NCBI RefSeq assembly: GCF_028816455.1
Contig: NZ_CP118246.1
Location: 2,928,501-2,992,500 of the forward strand
DNA length: 64,000 nt
Reading direction: 5' to 3'
From: Devosia algicola
GTDB taxonomy: Bacteria; Pseudomonadota; Alphaproteobacteria; Rhizobiales; Devosiaceae
Every line of letters starts with the position of its first letter. Position 1 is the first letter of the stretch. The notes beneath the pieces were generated by a model, which had not been told where the DNA came from, did not search any database, and was given only the letters and a program-made list of their open reading frames with translations. A program made the position numbers and the translations under genes. This document shows positions 19,728-32,396 of the stretch, one piece after another.

Positions 19728-21268
19728 CTAAACCGTGACAACGCGCCAGATCAATGCAACAAGCAACACCATGAGCCCCCAGAACAGGGTTGTGCCCATC
19801 CATGGCGCCAGCGCCGGCGTGACCCGTTTTTGCCTGTGATAATCGCGCATGACCGTTTCGGCCTGGCGAACCAGGTCCGGCACGCGGCGCGCAGTATCGG
19901 TAACGATCTCAAGAGTGCGCTGCAAATCCTCGATCTTGCCAATCGGCCCTTCCTCGCGGCGCAACCAGTCGCCCACAACCGGCTCGGCCGTGGTCCAGAT
20001 GTTGAGGTCCGGATCGAGCGCACGCGCTACTCCCTCGACCAGCACCATCGATTTTTGCAACAATACCAGTTCCGGGCGGGTCTGCATGTCGAACAGGTCG
20101 GTAATGGAAAATAGCTGGCCGAGCACTTTGGCCATTGAAATTTCGCTGGCCTTGCGTCCGTGCAGCGGCTCCCCGATGGAGCGGATGGCCAGCGCAAAAT
20201 CATCTATCGACTGGTCTGCCGGCACATAGCCAATGTCAAAATGGCGCCGCGCCACCATGTGATAGTCGCGCGAAATGAAGCCATAGAGAATATCGGCTAG
20301 AAACCGGCGTTCGGCCTTGTTGATGCGACCCATTATGCCAAAGTCGACGGCAACGATAGCGGCGGTTTTGGGATCAACAAACAGATTGCCCGGATGCATG
20401 TCGGCATGAAAAAACCCGTCGCGGATGGCGTGCTTCAAAAAGCTTTGCAAAAGGTTGGTCGCCAGCGCCTTTCGATCCAGCCCGGCCGCGTCAAGCGCTG
20501 ACAGGTCGCGAATGGGAATGCCCTCGATCCAACTCGTGGTGAGTACATTCTGAGCCGTGTGCTCCCAATGAATCTCGGGAATAACAAATCCCTCATCATT
20601 CTGGATGTTTTCCGCGAACTCCGAGATCGATGCCGCCTCGAGGCGCAAATCCAGTTCGAGCCGGGCCGAATGGTCAAGCGTCGCAACAATTTCGGTAGGC
20701 TTTAGGCGGCGGGTCGAGCGTACGACTTTTTCAGCCAGACGCGCGCCCGCATAATAGCTTTCGATATCGGCCATGAAGCGGTGCGCGACGCCCGGTCGCA
20801 GCAATTTTACCGCCACCTTGTGGGTTGGCCCGGCAGAACTTGTCAATTGGGCCTGATGAACCTGGGCGATCGAGGCGGCGGCAATCGGCGCGGAAAGGCT
20901 CAGTCAATCGCGCCGCCTTGACCCCCAGCGCCTCGTTGAGGATGGCCGGCACCAGCGCGGAGTCAAAGGGGTCCATACGGTCCTGCAGGGTCGACAAGTC
21001 CTCGGCAATGTCCGCTCCGACAATGTCGGGTCTGGTCGCCAGGGTCTGGCCGAATTTGACATAGGTTGGCCCCAACCGATTGAGCGCGCGGGTCAATCGT
21101 TCGACCCGACCGGTGCGGCGCACCGCGCGACGTTCGATCAGCCGCGCCGTAGCAACCCCAAAACGCAGGCCCGGCGGTAGGCTCATGGGTATCGATGATG
21201 GAAAATGCTCCTTCGCGCGCCAGAACATAGCCAGCGCGGACCAGGCGAAAATAGGCAGATAGGCCCAA
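19728..21268 (-). CDS. ubiB: UbiB-type atypical kinase (two frame breaks)
   Basis: UbiB/ABC1 (COQ8-like) ATPase needed for ubiquinone biosynthesis, about 512 residues after repair. The family KxGQ-type motif is LGPTYVKFGQTLATRPD; VAVKLLRPGV, HADMHPGNLFVD and VDFGIMG are the kinase-like catalytic elements, and the C-terminus has membrane segments. The N-terminus ARAGYVLAREGAFSIIDT is in a second frame. The breaks are at 21179-21183 and 20896-20900, both AGGCT on the plus strand; removing one base at each gives HELPPGLRF and RLTELSAPIAA. It is 11 bases downstream of ubiE. Confidence 0.88.
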
Positions 21269-21279
21269 TGCAAAAAACC

Positions 21280-22045
21280 TTAAATCTTCCAGGCGCTGAA
21301 CAACGCCGCGATATTGCCCGAATAGGGCGTGTGGGTGACGCGTTTGAAACCTGCGGCGCCAATCATGCCCGAAAAGGCCACTGGCGCCGGAAATTTGCGG
21401 ATCGATTCAACCAGATATTGATAGGGTTGCGCATCGCCGGTGACCAAACGCCCCATCGGCGGGATCAGATTATCGGAAAATGCGCGGTACAGGCTCATCA
21501 AGACCGGGGACATCGACTTGAGAGAATTCGAGCACTATCAGGCGACCGCCGCGTTTGAGCACGCGATGGGCTTCCCCCAGCGCCAATTCGATCCGGGGTA
21601 CATTGCGAATGCCAAAGGCAATTGTATAGGCGTCAAACGACTTGTCCTCGAATGGCAGTTTTTCAGCATTGGCCTCTATAAAACTGGCCTGCGTCGGGAA
21701 CCGCCAGGATTTGGCGCGCTCCGCCCCCACCCGCAACATGTCCGAATTGATATCGGCGACTACAACTTCGGCATAGCCCACTGACGCGTTGATAATGCGC
21801 TCGGCTATGTCGCCGGTCCCCCCCGCCATATCGAGAACGCGATAGGGGCGGGTGCCTTGTTTGGGCGGAGCAAGATCGGCAATCATGGCGTCTTTCCAGA
21901 CACGATGTATGCCCCCGCTCATCAAATCATTCATCAGGTCGTACCGGTCGGCCACCCCGTGAAACACCGCGTTGACAAGGGCCTGCTTGTCCTCTAGCGC
22001 AACCTCTTGCTCGCCGAAATGGGTGGTTTGCCGGGACTGCGTCAT
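21280..22045 (-). CDS. ubiE: Ubiquinone/menaquinone methyltransferase UbiE (frame broken)
   Basis: SAM-dependent C-methyltransferase of quinone synthesis, 254 residues after repair. The SAM loop [15 protein letters not shown], the segment [13 protein letters not shown] and the C-terminal motif [10 protein letters not shown]...[12 protein letters not shown] are diagnostic. The frame changes at 21491-21495 (AGGCT on plus); removing one base gives [14 protein letters not shown]. It is divergent from mutM with 95 bases between and forms an operon with ubiB. Confidence 0.92.
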
Positions 22046-22140
22046 GGCTGTATCTCAATCATGTTGTCTCGGCATTATCATAGCGGAGAGCGCACCGGTT
22101 TGCCATGGCGCAAAGCGGCGCAGGCTTGCGGAGGTAAACC

Positions 22141-23028
22141 ATGCCTGAATTGCCCGAAGTGGAAACGGTTCGCCGTGGTCTGGAGCCTTATCTGGTCAAT
22201 GCCAGGATTGGCACCGTCACCCTAAACCGGAAAAATCTGCGGTTCGACTTTCCCGCTGACCTCGTCGCTGCGCTCGAGGGACAGGTCATTATCGCGGTGG
22301 AGCGGCGGGCCAAATACCTCCTGATCCGGCTTGCCAATGGCCGAACGGTTCTGAGCCACCTTGGTATGACCGGGTCCTATCGCTTTGCCCAGCGCCATCT
22401 CGATACGCCGTCGCGCTATCATGAACCCGATCCGGCACCGAAACATGATCACATGGTCTGGGCAATCGAGCATCCTGATCATGGACCTATGGCTCTTATC
22501 TATGCCGATCCGCGCCGGTTCGGCTTTATCGATCTGCTGGACCGGCTCGAAGACAGCCCTTATCTGAACGTATTGGGGCCAGAACCGTTGGGCAACCAGT
22601 TTAACGCCCACATGTTGGCCCATGCCTTTGCCAGCAAAAAGGCACCGATCAAGGCGGCATTGCTGGATCAGCGCGTGGTCGCCGGGCTGGGCAATATATA
22701 TGTGTCAGAGGCACTCTTTCGTGCGCATATTCTGCCAACAGCTGCCGCGCAAACGCTGGTGGGTAAAGACGGGCGACCCAAACCGGCACTTGACGATTTG
22801 GCGCAGGCGGTGGTGGCGGTATTGTCCGAAGCGATCGCTGTCGGCGGTTCCACCCTCAAGGATTTTCGCAATGCCGAGGGAGGATCTGGCTATTTCCAGC
22901 ACAATTTTGCCGTATATGACCGGGAAGGTGAGCCTTGCCCAACCTCAGACTGCCGCGGCAATATTGGCAGGATCGTTCAGTCGGGCCGATCGAGCTTTTT
23001 CTGCCCGCTATGTCAAAAGCAGCCATGA
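22141..23028 (+). CDS. mutM: Formamidopyrimidine-DNA glycosylase
   Basis: Base-excision enzyme that removes 8-oxoguanine and formamidopyrimidines. The start MPELPEVETVRRGL supplies the catalytic Pro and Glu; the H2TH region includes LDQRVVAGLGNIYVSEALF; the C-terminal zinc finger has four Cys in CPTSDC and FFCPLC. At 295 residues it is the normal length. It sits next to rpsT and dnaA and divergent from ubiE, the common arrangement in this order. Confidence 0.96.
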   Translation: MPELPEVETVRRGLEPYLVNARIGTVTLNRKNLRFDFPADLVAALEGQVIIAVERRAKYLLIRLANGRTVLSHLGMTGSYRFAQRHLDTPSRYHEPDPAPKHDHMVWAIEHPDHGPMALIYADPRRFGFIDLLDRLEDSPYLNVLGPEPLGNQFNAHMLAHAFASKKAPIKAALLDQRVVAGLGNIYVSEALFRAHILPTAAAQTLVGKDGRPKPALDDLAQAVVAVLSEAIAVGGSTLKDFRNAEGGSGYFQHNFAVYDREGEPCPTSDCRGNIGRIVQSGRSSFFCPLCQKQP

Positions 23029-23062
23029 GGGGGTCGCATACCGGCCTAAACCCTGAATCATG

Positions 23063-23091
23063 TTGACGACAGCGGGCCGCACTAGTATAGA
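23063..23091 (+). promoter_or_regulatory. Putative sigma-70 promoter of rpsT
   Basis: TTGACG (23063-23068), 17-base spacer, TATAGA (23086-23091), 108 bases before the rpsT start. This is the best promoter match by eye in the region and would give rpsT its own transcript. Confidence 0.55.
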
Positions 23092-23199
23092 CCGGCCAAC
23101 TTGGCGGCTGATTGATAGGCCGCCGCTTCCATTTTGATCCCGGACACTTGCGACGCAACCGCGCGCGAATTGCCCGATGCACGTGCCAAGAGGACTATC

Positions 23200-23466
23200 A
23201 TGGCCAATACCAGTTCAGCCAAAAAGGCTACCCGCAAGATTGAAGCGCGCACCGCCGTCAACAAGGCTCGCCGTTCGCGCATTCGCACCTTTATCCGCCG
23301 GGTTGAGGAAGCCATCGTCGCTGGCGATCACAAGGTCGCCATGGAAGCGCTCCGCGCTGCCGAGCCTGAAATCCACCGCGCCGCCAGCAAGGGTATTCTT
23401 CATGCCAATATGGCATCCCGCAAGGTCTCCCGCCTTAATGGCCGGGTCAAGGCTTTGTCGGCTTAA
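23200..23466 (+). CDS. rpsT: 30S ribosomal protein S20
   Basis: 88-residue basic protein of the small subunit. It begins [18 protein letters not shown] and ends [13 protein letters not shown], both typical. The start ATG 23200 is set by an AAGAGGA ribosome-binding site 5 bases upstream; the frame is open further 5' but without family similarity. It is followed by a strong terminator and the dnaA upstream region. Confidence 0.96.
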   Translation: MANTSSAKKATRKIEARTAVNKARRSRIRTFIRRVEEAIVAGDHKVAMEALRAAEPEIHRAASKGILHANMASRKVSRLNGRVKALSA

Positions 23467-23508
23467 GCGTCGACCAATATTCACGACCACTATGGTCACG
23501 ATAATTCA

Positions 23509-23531
23509 GGCTCCCGCAGGGAGCCTTTTTT
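23509..23531 (+). terminator. Rho-independent terminator after rpsT
   Basis: A 7-bp stem GGCTCCC / GGGAGCC with a 3-base loop is followed by six T residues. Confidence 0.9.
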
Positions 23532-24270
23532 GTGCGCGGCGCCCGGCGCCTCAAATCCGGAGCGCGAGCATCACCTAATAAATGCGACATTTTCGTCACA
23601 GTCGCGCCGCACCCGAAAAATTACAGCCTGACAACCGCTTATCCGAAATTGCAATGGAAAAATGGGACGGAATGTCGCGTGCCTGGACCCGGAAAAGTGG
23701 GCTTGGGCGAACAATTTTTTTTAGCGAGTCGCGTGTGGTAAAATTGATTCTCCATTGAGTCACAAGCGTTTGCAGCAAGCTGTCGTTCGGCGTCCGGACA
23801 CCTTTTTTCAGCTTCGCAGAGTCAAGCCCCTATTTCAGCGATTCACATGTTGCGAGGGCAAAAGGACCCCTCTAATATAGTTTGGCGAGCCTTGAGAAAA
23901 GACGGCAACAAGATCGGACTTCTCAAGTTTTCAGGTACAATTTTGGGGCAAATAGAATAGGGCAGAAAGCGCAGCGCTTTCTTGGTTTGGCAACCAATGT
24001 CACTTGAACATTTTGAGTTCGGCGTCACTTTGTGGTGCTTGGTAAGTTTGGGCGTAGATTAGAGTTTTCGGCCAGGTCTGGTCGGGTTCAGAAAACAATT
24101 CAAAACGACAGCCGATGGCGTTGCCGCGGCACGATGAAACGCGCCCGAAATTCGGGCGCGGGGCGGAGCAACGGGTCAAATTTCCGGCAGGGTCGGATCC
24201 GTTGTCGATGAATAACAAGGACAGGCTTGGCCGTTGCGTAACAGGGCTGAAGAAACATGGGGCACAGACG
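23532..24270 (+). promoter_or_regulatory. rpsT-dnaA intergenic region with GANTC cluster
   Basis: About 740 bases without a convincing gene, more AT-rich than its surroundings and including an eight-T run at about 23715-23722. Five GANTC sites lie within 119 bases (23726-23730, 23746-23750, 23757-23761, 23819-23823, 23840-23844), where chance would give less than one. TGTGGTAAA (about 23734-23742) is one mismatch from a DnaA box in reverse. This is most likely the dnaA promoter region under CcrM methylation control. Whether it also is the chromosome origin cannot be decided: I see no cluster of good DnaA boxes. Confidence 0.5.
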
Positions 24271-25797
24271 ATGAAGTTACAGGCGACCGCCGGACAGGGT
24301 GATTGGCACAAATCCAATCAACTTTTGACAATGACAACAACAAGGGGCGACACGTCTGCAATGACTTCCATCTCAACGCCGTCAGAAGCCGAACGCGATC
24401 TCTGGACCCGTGCGCGGGCGCGGTTGAAAGTGGCGGTTGGCGAGGATGTTTTTACCAGCTGGTTTGCCCGGCTGGACCTTGAAGAAATTGTCGATGATCT
24501 GTGCCATTTGTCGGCCCCGACGCGGTTTTTGTGTTCCTGGGTTCAATCAAACTACGCGGACCGGATATTGGAAGCGTTGAAGAAGGACGCTCCAGATCTG
24601 GCTCGCCTCCAGGTGACGCTGCGGGTTAATGGGCAGGCACGCCCTCGCATCGCCGCCCAGACTGAGACGCCGCTGCGCGAAGCCCCGTCTGCGCCCTCGG
24701 CACCGGCAATGCCGCGCCTGGTACGCGACAATACCGCCCAGAAGGGTGACGCGCTCTCGGGGAGTGCCATTGATCAGCGTATGACCTTTGACAGTTTTGT
24801 TGCCGGCGGTCCCAACGAAATGGCATTTGGGGTGGCGCGCCAGATTGCGCAGGCCACGGTCAATAATACGGTCAGTTTCAATCCGGTCTATATCCATGCA
24901 ACCGTTGGTCTGGGCAAATCGCATTTGCTCAATGCCATTGCCCATGAGACAGCGGCAGCCGACGCCAGCAAGAACATTGTATATCTGACCGCTGATCATT
25001 TCATGTATCATTTCATCACCGCCGTGCAGCGCCAATCGGCGTTGGCGTTCAAGGAATGGTTGCGCAAGGTTGATCTGTTGCTGATCGACGACATGCAGTT
25101 CCTGCAGGGCAAGTCGGCAACCGAGTTCGGCCATACCCTGGGAACCCTTCTGACCGGCGCTAAACAGGTTGTAGTCGCCGGTGATGCGCCCCCGCGTGAC
25201 CTTGAAATGCTTGATGAGCGGGTCCGCTCCCGCCTGTCAGGTGGGCTGGTGGTGCCGATTACAACTTTTGACGTCGAACTGCGCCGCGCCATCGTCCAGC
25301 GCCGGGCTGACCAGTCCAGTACTCGTTTTGGCATGCATTTCCCCACCGCCGTTGTCGATTATATTGCTCGGGTGGTGGTCAGCCATGGTCGCGATCTCGA
25401 TGGGGCGGTAAATCGCCTTGTTGCCGCCAATCAATTGACCGGCGAAATGATCACCGTGCCGTTGGCCGAAAAGACCCTGGGCGATCTCATTCGCAGTCAG
25501 GAAGCACGCCGGGTACGGATCGAGGATATTTTACGCATCGTGTCGCGCCATTATAAAGTGCCGCGCAACGAATTGTTGTCGGCGCGTCGCTCGCGCGATG
25601 TTGTACGCCCGCGCCAGATCGCCATGTTCCTGGCGAAGGCCCTGACCTCACGTTCGCTCCCTGAAATCGGCCGCCGCTTTGGCGGGCGCGATCACACCAC
25701 CGTGCTCCATTCGGTGCGCAAGGTCGAGCAGATGATGAAGGACGATGGCGAACTGTGCCAGGAAATCGAACTGCTTAAGCGTATGATCGAAGAATAG
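24271..25797 (+). CDS. dnaA: Chromosomal replication initiator DnaA
   Basis: AAA+ initiator that opens the origin. From the chosen start it has 508 residues: domain I (LWTRARARLKVAVGEDVFTSW), a low-complexity linker rich in Ala/Pro, and domain III with P-loop TVGLGKSHLLNAI and Walker B LLLIDDMQFLQGK. Domain IV ends with GGRDHTTVLHSVRKVE, which binds DnaA boxes. ATG 24271 is preferred for its GGGG site 8 bases upstream; ATG 24331 or 24361 would remove 20-30 non-conserved residues, and the frame is open to 24115. GANTC sites upstream suggest methylation-dependent transcription. Confidence 0.95.
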   Translation: MKLQATAGQGDWHKSNQLLTMTTTRGDTSAMTSISTPSEAERDLWTRARARLKVAVGEDVFTSWFARLDLEEIVDDLCHLSAPTRFLCSWVQSNYADRILEALKKDAPDLARLQVTLRVNGQARPRIAAQTETPLREAPSAPSAPAMPRLVRDNTAQKGDALSGSAIDQRMTFDSFVAGGPNEMAFGVARQIAQATVNNTVSFNPVYIHATVGLGKSHLLNAIAHETAAADASKNIVYLTADHFMYHFITAVQRQSALAFKEWLRKVDLLLIDDMQFLQGKSATEFGHTLGTLLTGAKQVVVAGDAPPRDLEMLDERVRSRLSGGLVVPITTFDVELRRAIVQRRADQSSTRFGMHFPTAVVDYIARVVVSHGRDLDGAVNRLVAANQLTGEMITVPLAEKTLGDLIRSQEARRVRIEDILRIVSRHYKVPRNELLSARRSRDVVRPRQIAMFLAKALTSRSLPEIGRRFGGRDHTTVLHSVRKVEQMMKDDGELCQEIELLKRMIEE

Positions 25798-26038
25798 TAT
25801 TGCGCCCGCGCCGGGTCACCGAACCCGGCGTCTATCACAGTGTCAAACGCGGCTGGTCGTACCCAATTGCCGCCGAACGTCGGCAATTTCGGTCGCTTCG
25901 CTTGGTTGCGACCAAATGCTCTGGGCAAACCCGAACACGCCCTTGCGTTTTCATAGCCAAATTGCCATGGTCTGCGCCCCGGCTCGCCGGGGATTTTGTT
26001 GCCCACAGGGCAGTGCGTGAATTGAGGATGCCGGACCG

Positions 26039-27161
26039 ATGAAAGTTACGCTCGAACGCAACCATTTGCTGAAATCCCTGGGGCATGTGCATCGGGTCGT
26101 GGAACGGCGCAATACCTATCCCATTCTGGCCAATGTGCTGTTCAAGGCCAGTGACGACAAAGTTGAATTGCGGGCAACCGACCTCGACATAGAAGTTACC
26201 GAAAGTGTTCCCGCCATGGTGTCGACCCCCGGCACCACGACGGTTCCCGCTCACACATTGTATGAGATCGTCCGCAAGCTGGCCGACGGTGCCGAGGTAA
26301 AACTAGAAACCGATGGCGGCGAGCAGATGGTGTTGACGTCGGGCCGCTCGCGTTTTCATCTGCAATGCCTGTCGCCGGACAGTTTTCCCGATCTCAAATC
26401 GGGCAGTTTTACCCACGATTTTGCGGTACCCGCCCCTTCGATGCGCGAATTGATCGAGCGCACCCAATTTGCCATCTCCAATGAAGAGACGCGCTATTAT
26501 CTCAACGGGATCTATCTGCACACCATCGAGGTTTCGAAGGGCGAGCCGGTGCTGCGTGCTGTCGCTACCGATGGCCACCGCATGGCGCGGGCCGATACAG
26601 AGGCGCCAAGTGGATCAGCAGGCATGACCGGCATCATAGTGCCGAAAAAGACCGTCAGCGAGGTGCAAAAGCTTCTGGATGGCGCCGAGGGCGATGTGGC
26701 GGTGGAGGTGTCGGACACCAAGATTCGCTTCTCGCTGGGCAGCGTTGTCTTGTTGTCCAAACTGATCGAAGGCACTTTTCCCGACTATGATCGGGTAACA
26801 CCCAAGAACAACGACAAGACGATGCGGGTTGATCGCGCCACCTTCGCGACGGCAGTCGACCGTGTCTCAACCATTGCCTCGGAACGCGGTGGCAAGGCCG
26901 TCAAGCTATCGGCAACTGATGGACAGCTGGAATTGTCGGTGACCAATCCCGATCACGGCACAGCGAGCGAAGAGCCTGGCGGTCGAATTCGAGACCGATG
27001 GTTTCGAGATCGGGTTCAATGCGCGCTATCTGCTCGACATCGTTGGCCAGATCCGTTCCGAGAGCGCAATTTTTCAGTTCAACGATGCCGGTTCACCCAC
27101 GCTGGTGCGCGAAGATGGGGACGCCCGGGCGCTCTATGTGCTGATGCCGATGCGCGTTTAG
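26039..27161 (+). CDS. dnaN: DNA polymerase III beta clamp (frame broken)
   Basis: Sliding clamp, 373 residues after repair, starting MKVTLERNHLLKSLGHVHRV. The three-domain clamp is complete up to SVTNPDHGTASEE, then the frame breaks at AGCCT 26973-26977. Removing one C gives ASEELAVEFETDGFEIGF and continues in the second frame to the canonical C-terminus ARALYVLMPMRV with stop TAG 27159-27161. Uncorrected, the clamp reads out of frame straight into recF and looks like a 754-residue fusion. The gene is essential, so a real mutation is very unlikely. Confidence 0.94.
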
Positions 27162-27169
27162 GGCCGAAC

Positions 27170-28303
27170 CTGAGCAACTCCGCCAATCGTTCAATATCCA
27201 GGCTGCGCCTGAGTGCCTTCCGCAATTATACGGCGGCGGCGCTTGATCTCGACGCGCGCCACGTCGTCCTGACCGGCCCCAACGGGGCGGGCAAGACCAA
27301 TTTGCTTGAAGCCATATCCTTGTTGTCGCCAGGACGCGGCCTGCGGCGCGCCAGCTTCGAAATGGTCCAGGCGCAGGGCGCCGAAAGCCCCTGGGCCGTG
27401 GCCGCCACGATTGAAACCAGCCAGGGGCCTGTCGATATCGGAAGCGGTGCCAGCGGCAATGACGGCGGCGCCCGCCGTGTGCGTATCAATGGCGCCAATG
27501 CGCGTTCGGTCGAAGCAATGAGCGATTATCTGCGCGTATTGTGGTTGACTCCAGCCATGGATGGCCTGTTTTCGGGTCCGGCGGCAGACCGCCGCCGTTT
27601 CCTTGACCGGCTCGTCACCACCCTCATTCCCGGCCATTCGGCCACGGTCAATGATTTTGACAAAATCATGCGACAGCGCAATCGCCTGCTCGAGGAAAAC
27701 GGCGATGCGCACTGGCTCAATGCTATCGAAACGCAGATGGCCGAAACGGCAGCGGCGATTCATCTGGCCCGCACCGACAGTTTGACCCACTTGCAGGCCT
27801 TGACATCCCAAAGTCTGAGCGACGACAGTTTTCCGGCGGCACATTTGGCCTTGGCCCCCCTGTTCGAGGACCGGAACGAACCGATCTCATCGACGGATCT
27901 GGAAGCGGAACTGTCAGAAATCTGGCGACGGTCGCGGGGCCTGGACCGGGCCGCCGGGCGGACGACGGTGGGGCCGCACCGGGTGGATCTGGACGTCGTC
28001 CATGCCCAAAAAGCCATGCCGGCGGCGCTGGGATCAACCGGCGAGCAAAAGGCATTGCTGATCGGGCTGGTTTTGGCCCATGCCCGGCTGGTTAAACAGC
28101 GCGCCGGAATAACGCCTTTTCTGCTGCTCGACGAAATTGCCGCCCATCTTGATCCTGATCGACGGCGAGCGCTGTTTGCGGCGCTGGACGGCCTTGGGGG
28201 ACAGTGTTTTCTCACCGGCACCGACCCGATGCTGTTTGAAGCGCTGGCAGATCGGAGCCAGCCGATCCTGGTGCGCGGCGGGCGGCTCCACCCTGGTCAC
28301 TAA
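27170..28303 (+). CDS. recF: DNA repair and recombination protein RecF
   Basis: SMC-like ATPase that helps load RecA at gaps, about 377 residues. The P-loop is LTGPNGAGKTNLLEAISLL, the signature region includes GSTGEQKALLIGL and Walker B is FLLLDEIAAHLDPDRR. Between the dnaN stop and the first conserved residues (RLRLSAFRNY) there is no ATG, GTG or TTG in frame. CTG 27170 lies where a start would be expected and is the best guess; a base error hiding ATG is equally possible. It lies 8 bases after dnaN. Confidence 0.9.
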   Translation: MSNSANRSISRLRLSAFRNYTAAALDLDARHVVLTGPNGAGKTNLLEAISLLSPGRGLRRASFEMVQAQGAESPWAVAATIETSQGPVDIGSGASGNDGGARRVRINGANARSVEAMSDYLRVLWLTPAMDGLFSGPAADRRRFLDRLVTTLIPGHSATVNDFDKIMRQRNRLLEENGDAHWLNAIETQMAETAAAIHLARTDSLTHLQALTSQSLSDDSFPAAHLALAPLFEDRNEPISSTDLEAELSEIWRRSRGLDRAAGRTTVGPHRVDLDVVHAQKAMPAALGSTGEQKALLIGLVLAHARLVKQRAGITPFLLLDEIAAHLDPDRRRALFAALDGLGGQCFLTGTDPMLFEALADRSQPILVRGGRLHPGH

Positions 28304-28412
28304 TCCTTGCGTTTTTGCCCCGCAAACCTGCTCCAAAAAGGCCATTTTGCTTGGGTATATGGCCCCGATCGACTACAACTAATCTATTCTAACGAGCCTG
28401 ATTCGGACCCTC

Positions 28413-30841
<2,429 letters not shown>

Positions 30842-30984
30842 CCCTGGCGTAACGCCCTGCATCCACAAATGAGGGCACTGACGGCATTGGGGTTTGCCGC
30901 ATCATGGCTTAGCATGGAGCCGCGCGCTTTTTTGGATACAACCGGCGCGCTGGGTGTGACAGCGATGAGGACGACGAACCTTTC

Positions 30985-32273
30985 ATGACCGCAATGCTTT
31001 GGCTTACCAGCGGGGGCATTGTTGCCCTGCTGGCGGTGAGTTTCTTTTTTCGGGATCCGAAACGGCGCTGACGGCGGCATCGCGCGCCCGGATGCATCAA
31101 TTGGCCAGGTCCGGTGACCGGCGGGCCGGTCTCGTTGAACAACTCACCAGCGAAAAGGAACGGCTGATCGGGGCCATCCTTTTGGGCAACAACATCGTCA
31201 ATATCCTGGCCTCGACCCTTGCAGCCAGCGTGCTCATTCAGATTTTCGGCGAAGCGGGCATATTTTACGCCACCGTCGCGATGACGGCCGCCGTGGTGAT
31301 CTTTTCTGAAGTTCTTCCCAAGACATTGGCACTGTTAAGGCCGGACGGCTTTGCATTGGTGGTGGCGCCGGCGATCAGGCTGGTTGTGCTGCTGTTTGCG
31401 CCGGTAACCCTGGCGGTGCAGGCCATCGTCAACGCCATTCTACGGCTCTTCGGGCTGCAGCTGGATGCCAACATGTCGGTATCGGGACATGAAGAGGTTC
31501 GCGGCACTGTCGATCTGCTCCATTCCGAAGGCGGTATGGTCAAGAGTGATCGCGATATGCTGGGCGGCATTCTCGACCTGCGCGACCTCAGCGTCAGCGA
31601 CGTCATGGTGCACCGCACCAATATGGTGGCGCTCGATGCCAATCAACCCGCTGAAGCCCTGCTGGCGGCGGTGCTGGACAGCTCCTACACTCGCATTCCG
31701 ATCTATGATGGGGATCGCGACAATATTGTGGGCGTCGTTCACGTCAAGGACGTATTGCGCGCCATGTTGGCGGCCAAGGGCGATGCCAGTGGCGTCAATA
31801 TTACCAATATCATGGTCGAGCCCTGGTATGTGCCCGAAAACACCAGCCTGCAGGCGCAATTGACCGATTTTCAGAAGCGCCATTCCCACATGGCGTTGGT
31901 GCTCGATGAATATGGTGCGGTCGAGGGCCTGGTGACACTTGAAGACATTATCGAAGAGATCATCGGCGACATTTCGGACGAACAGGACACGCCAGAGGAA
32001 GAGGCCATCGCCGGCATTCGCAAACATGCCGACGGCAGCTACGTCATGGACGCCAGCATTGCCATTCGCGATGTCAATCGCGCTCTCGGCTGGGAACTGC
32101 CCGACGATGATGCCAATACTGTTGCCGGGATCGTCATCAATCAGGCCAAACGCATTCCACTGCGCGGTGAGGAAACCCGATTGGGGACTTATAGATTCCT
32201 GGTGATGGCGCGGCAAAAACACCGGGTCACCAAGGTACGGATATTTATCGAGGATGAGCCCGATAAATCATAG
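30985..32273 (+). CDS. CNNM/CorC-type membrane protein with CBS domains (frame broken)
   Basis: HlyC/CorC (UPF0053) family protein, about 429 residues: N-terminal CNNM (DUF21) transmembrane domain (FSGSETALTAASRARM, ILLGNNIVNILASTLAASV), a CBS pair (VMVHRTNMVALD; HMALVLDEYGAVEGLVTLEDI) and a C-terminal CorC domain with GIVINQAKRIP. Family members are linked to magnesium or cobalt efflux and divalent-ion tolerance. The first 20 codons (MTAMLWLTSGGIVALLAVSFFF from ATG 30985) join the rest only if one T is restored to the run at 31045-31050. Confidence 0.85.
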
Positions 32274-32396
32274 TTTTCTTTGTTGTGGCGGCGCGGGCCG
32301 AACCGGGCAATAAAGACGCGGTGACCCCGACGCGAGTTTGACCTAGCCAGCCATAAATCAGTGCCGCATCTGGCCCATTGCGACCAAGGAAACCAT

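Noticed and set aside
23532-24270. Definite chromosome origin
   Set aside because: Only degenerate DnaA-box-like sequences could be found; in related bacteria the origin can be near hemE instead. Left open.
26039-28303. DnaN-RecF fusion protein
   Set aside because: The canonical end of the clamp, LYVLMPMRV with a stop, is present in the other frame after removing one C.
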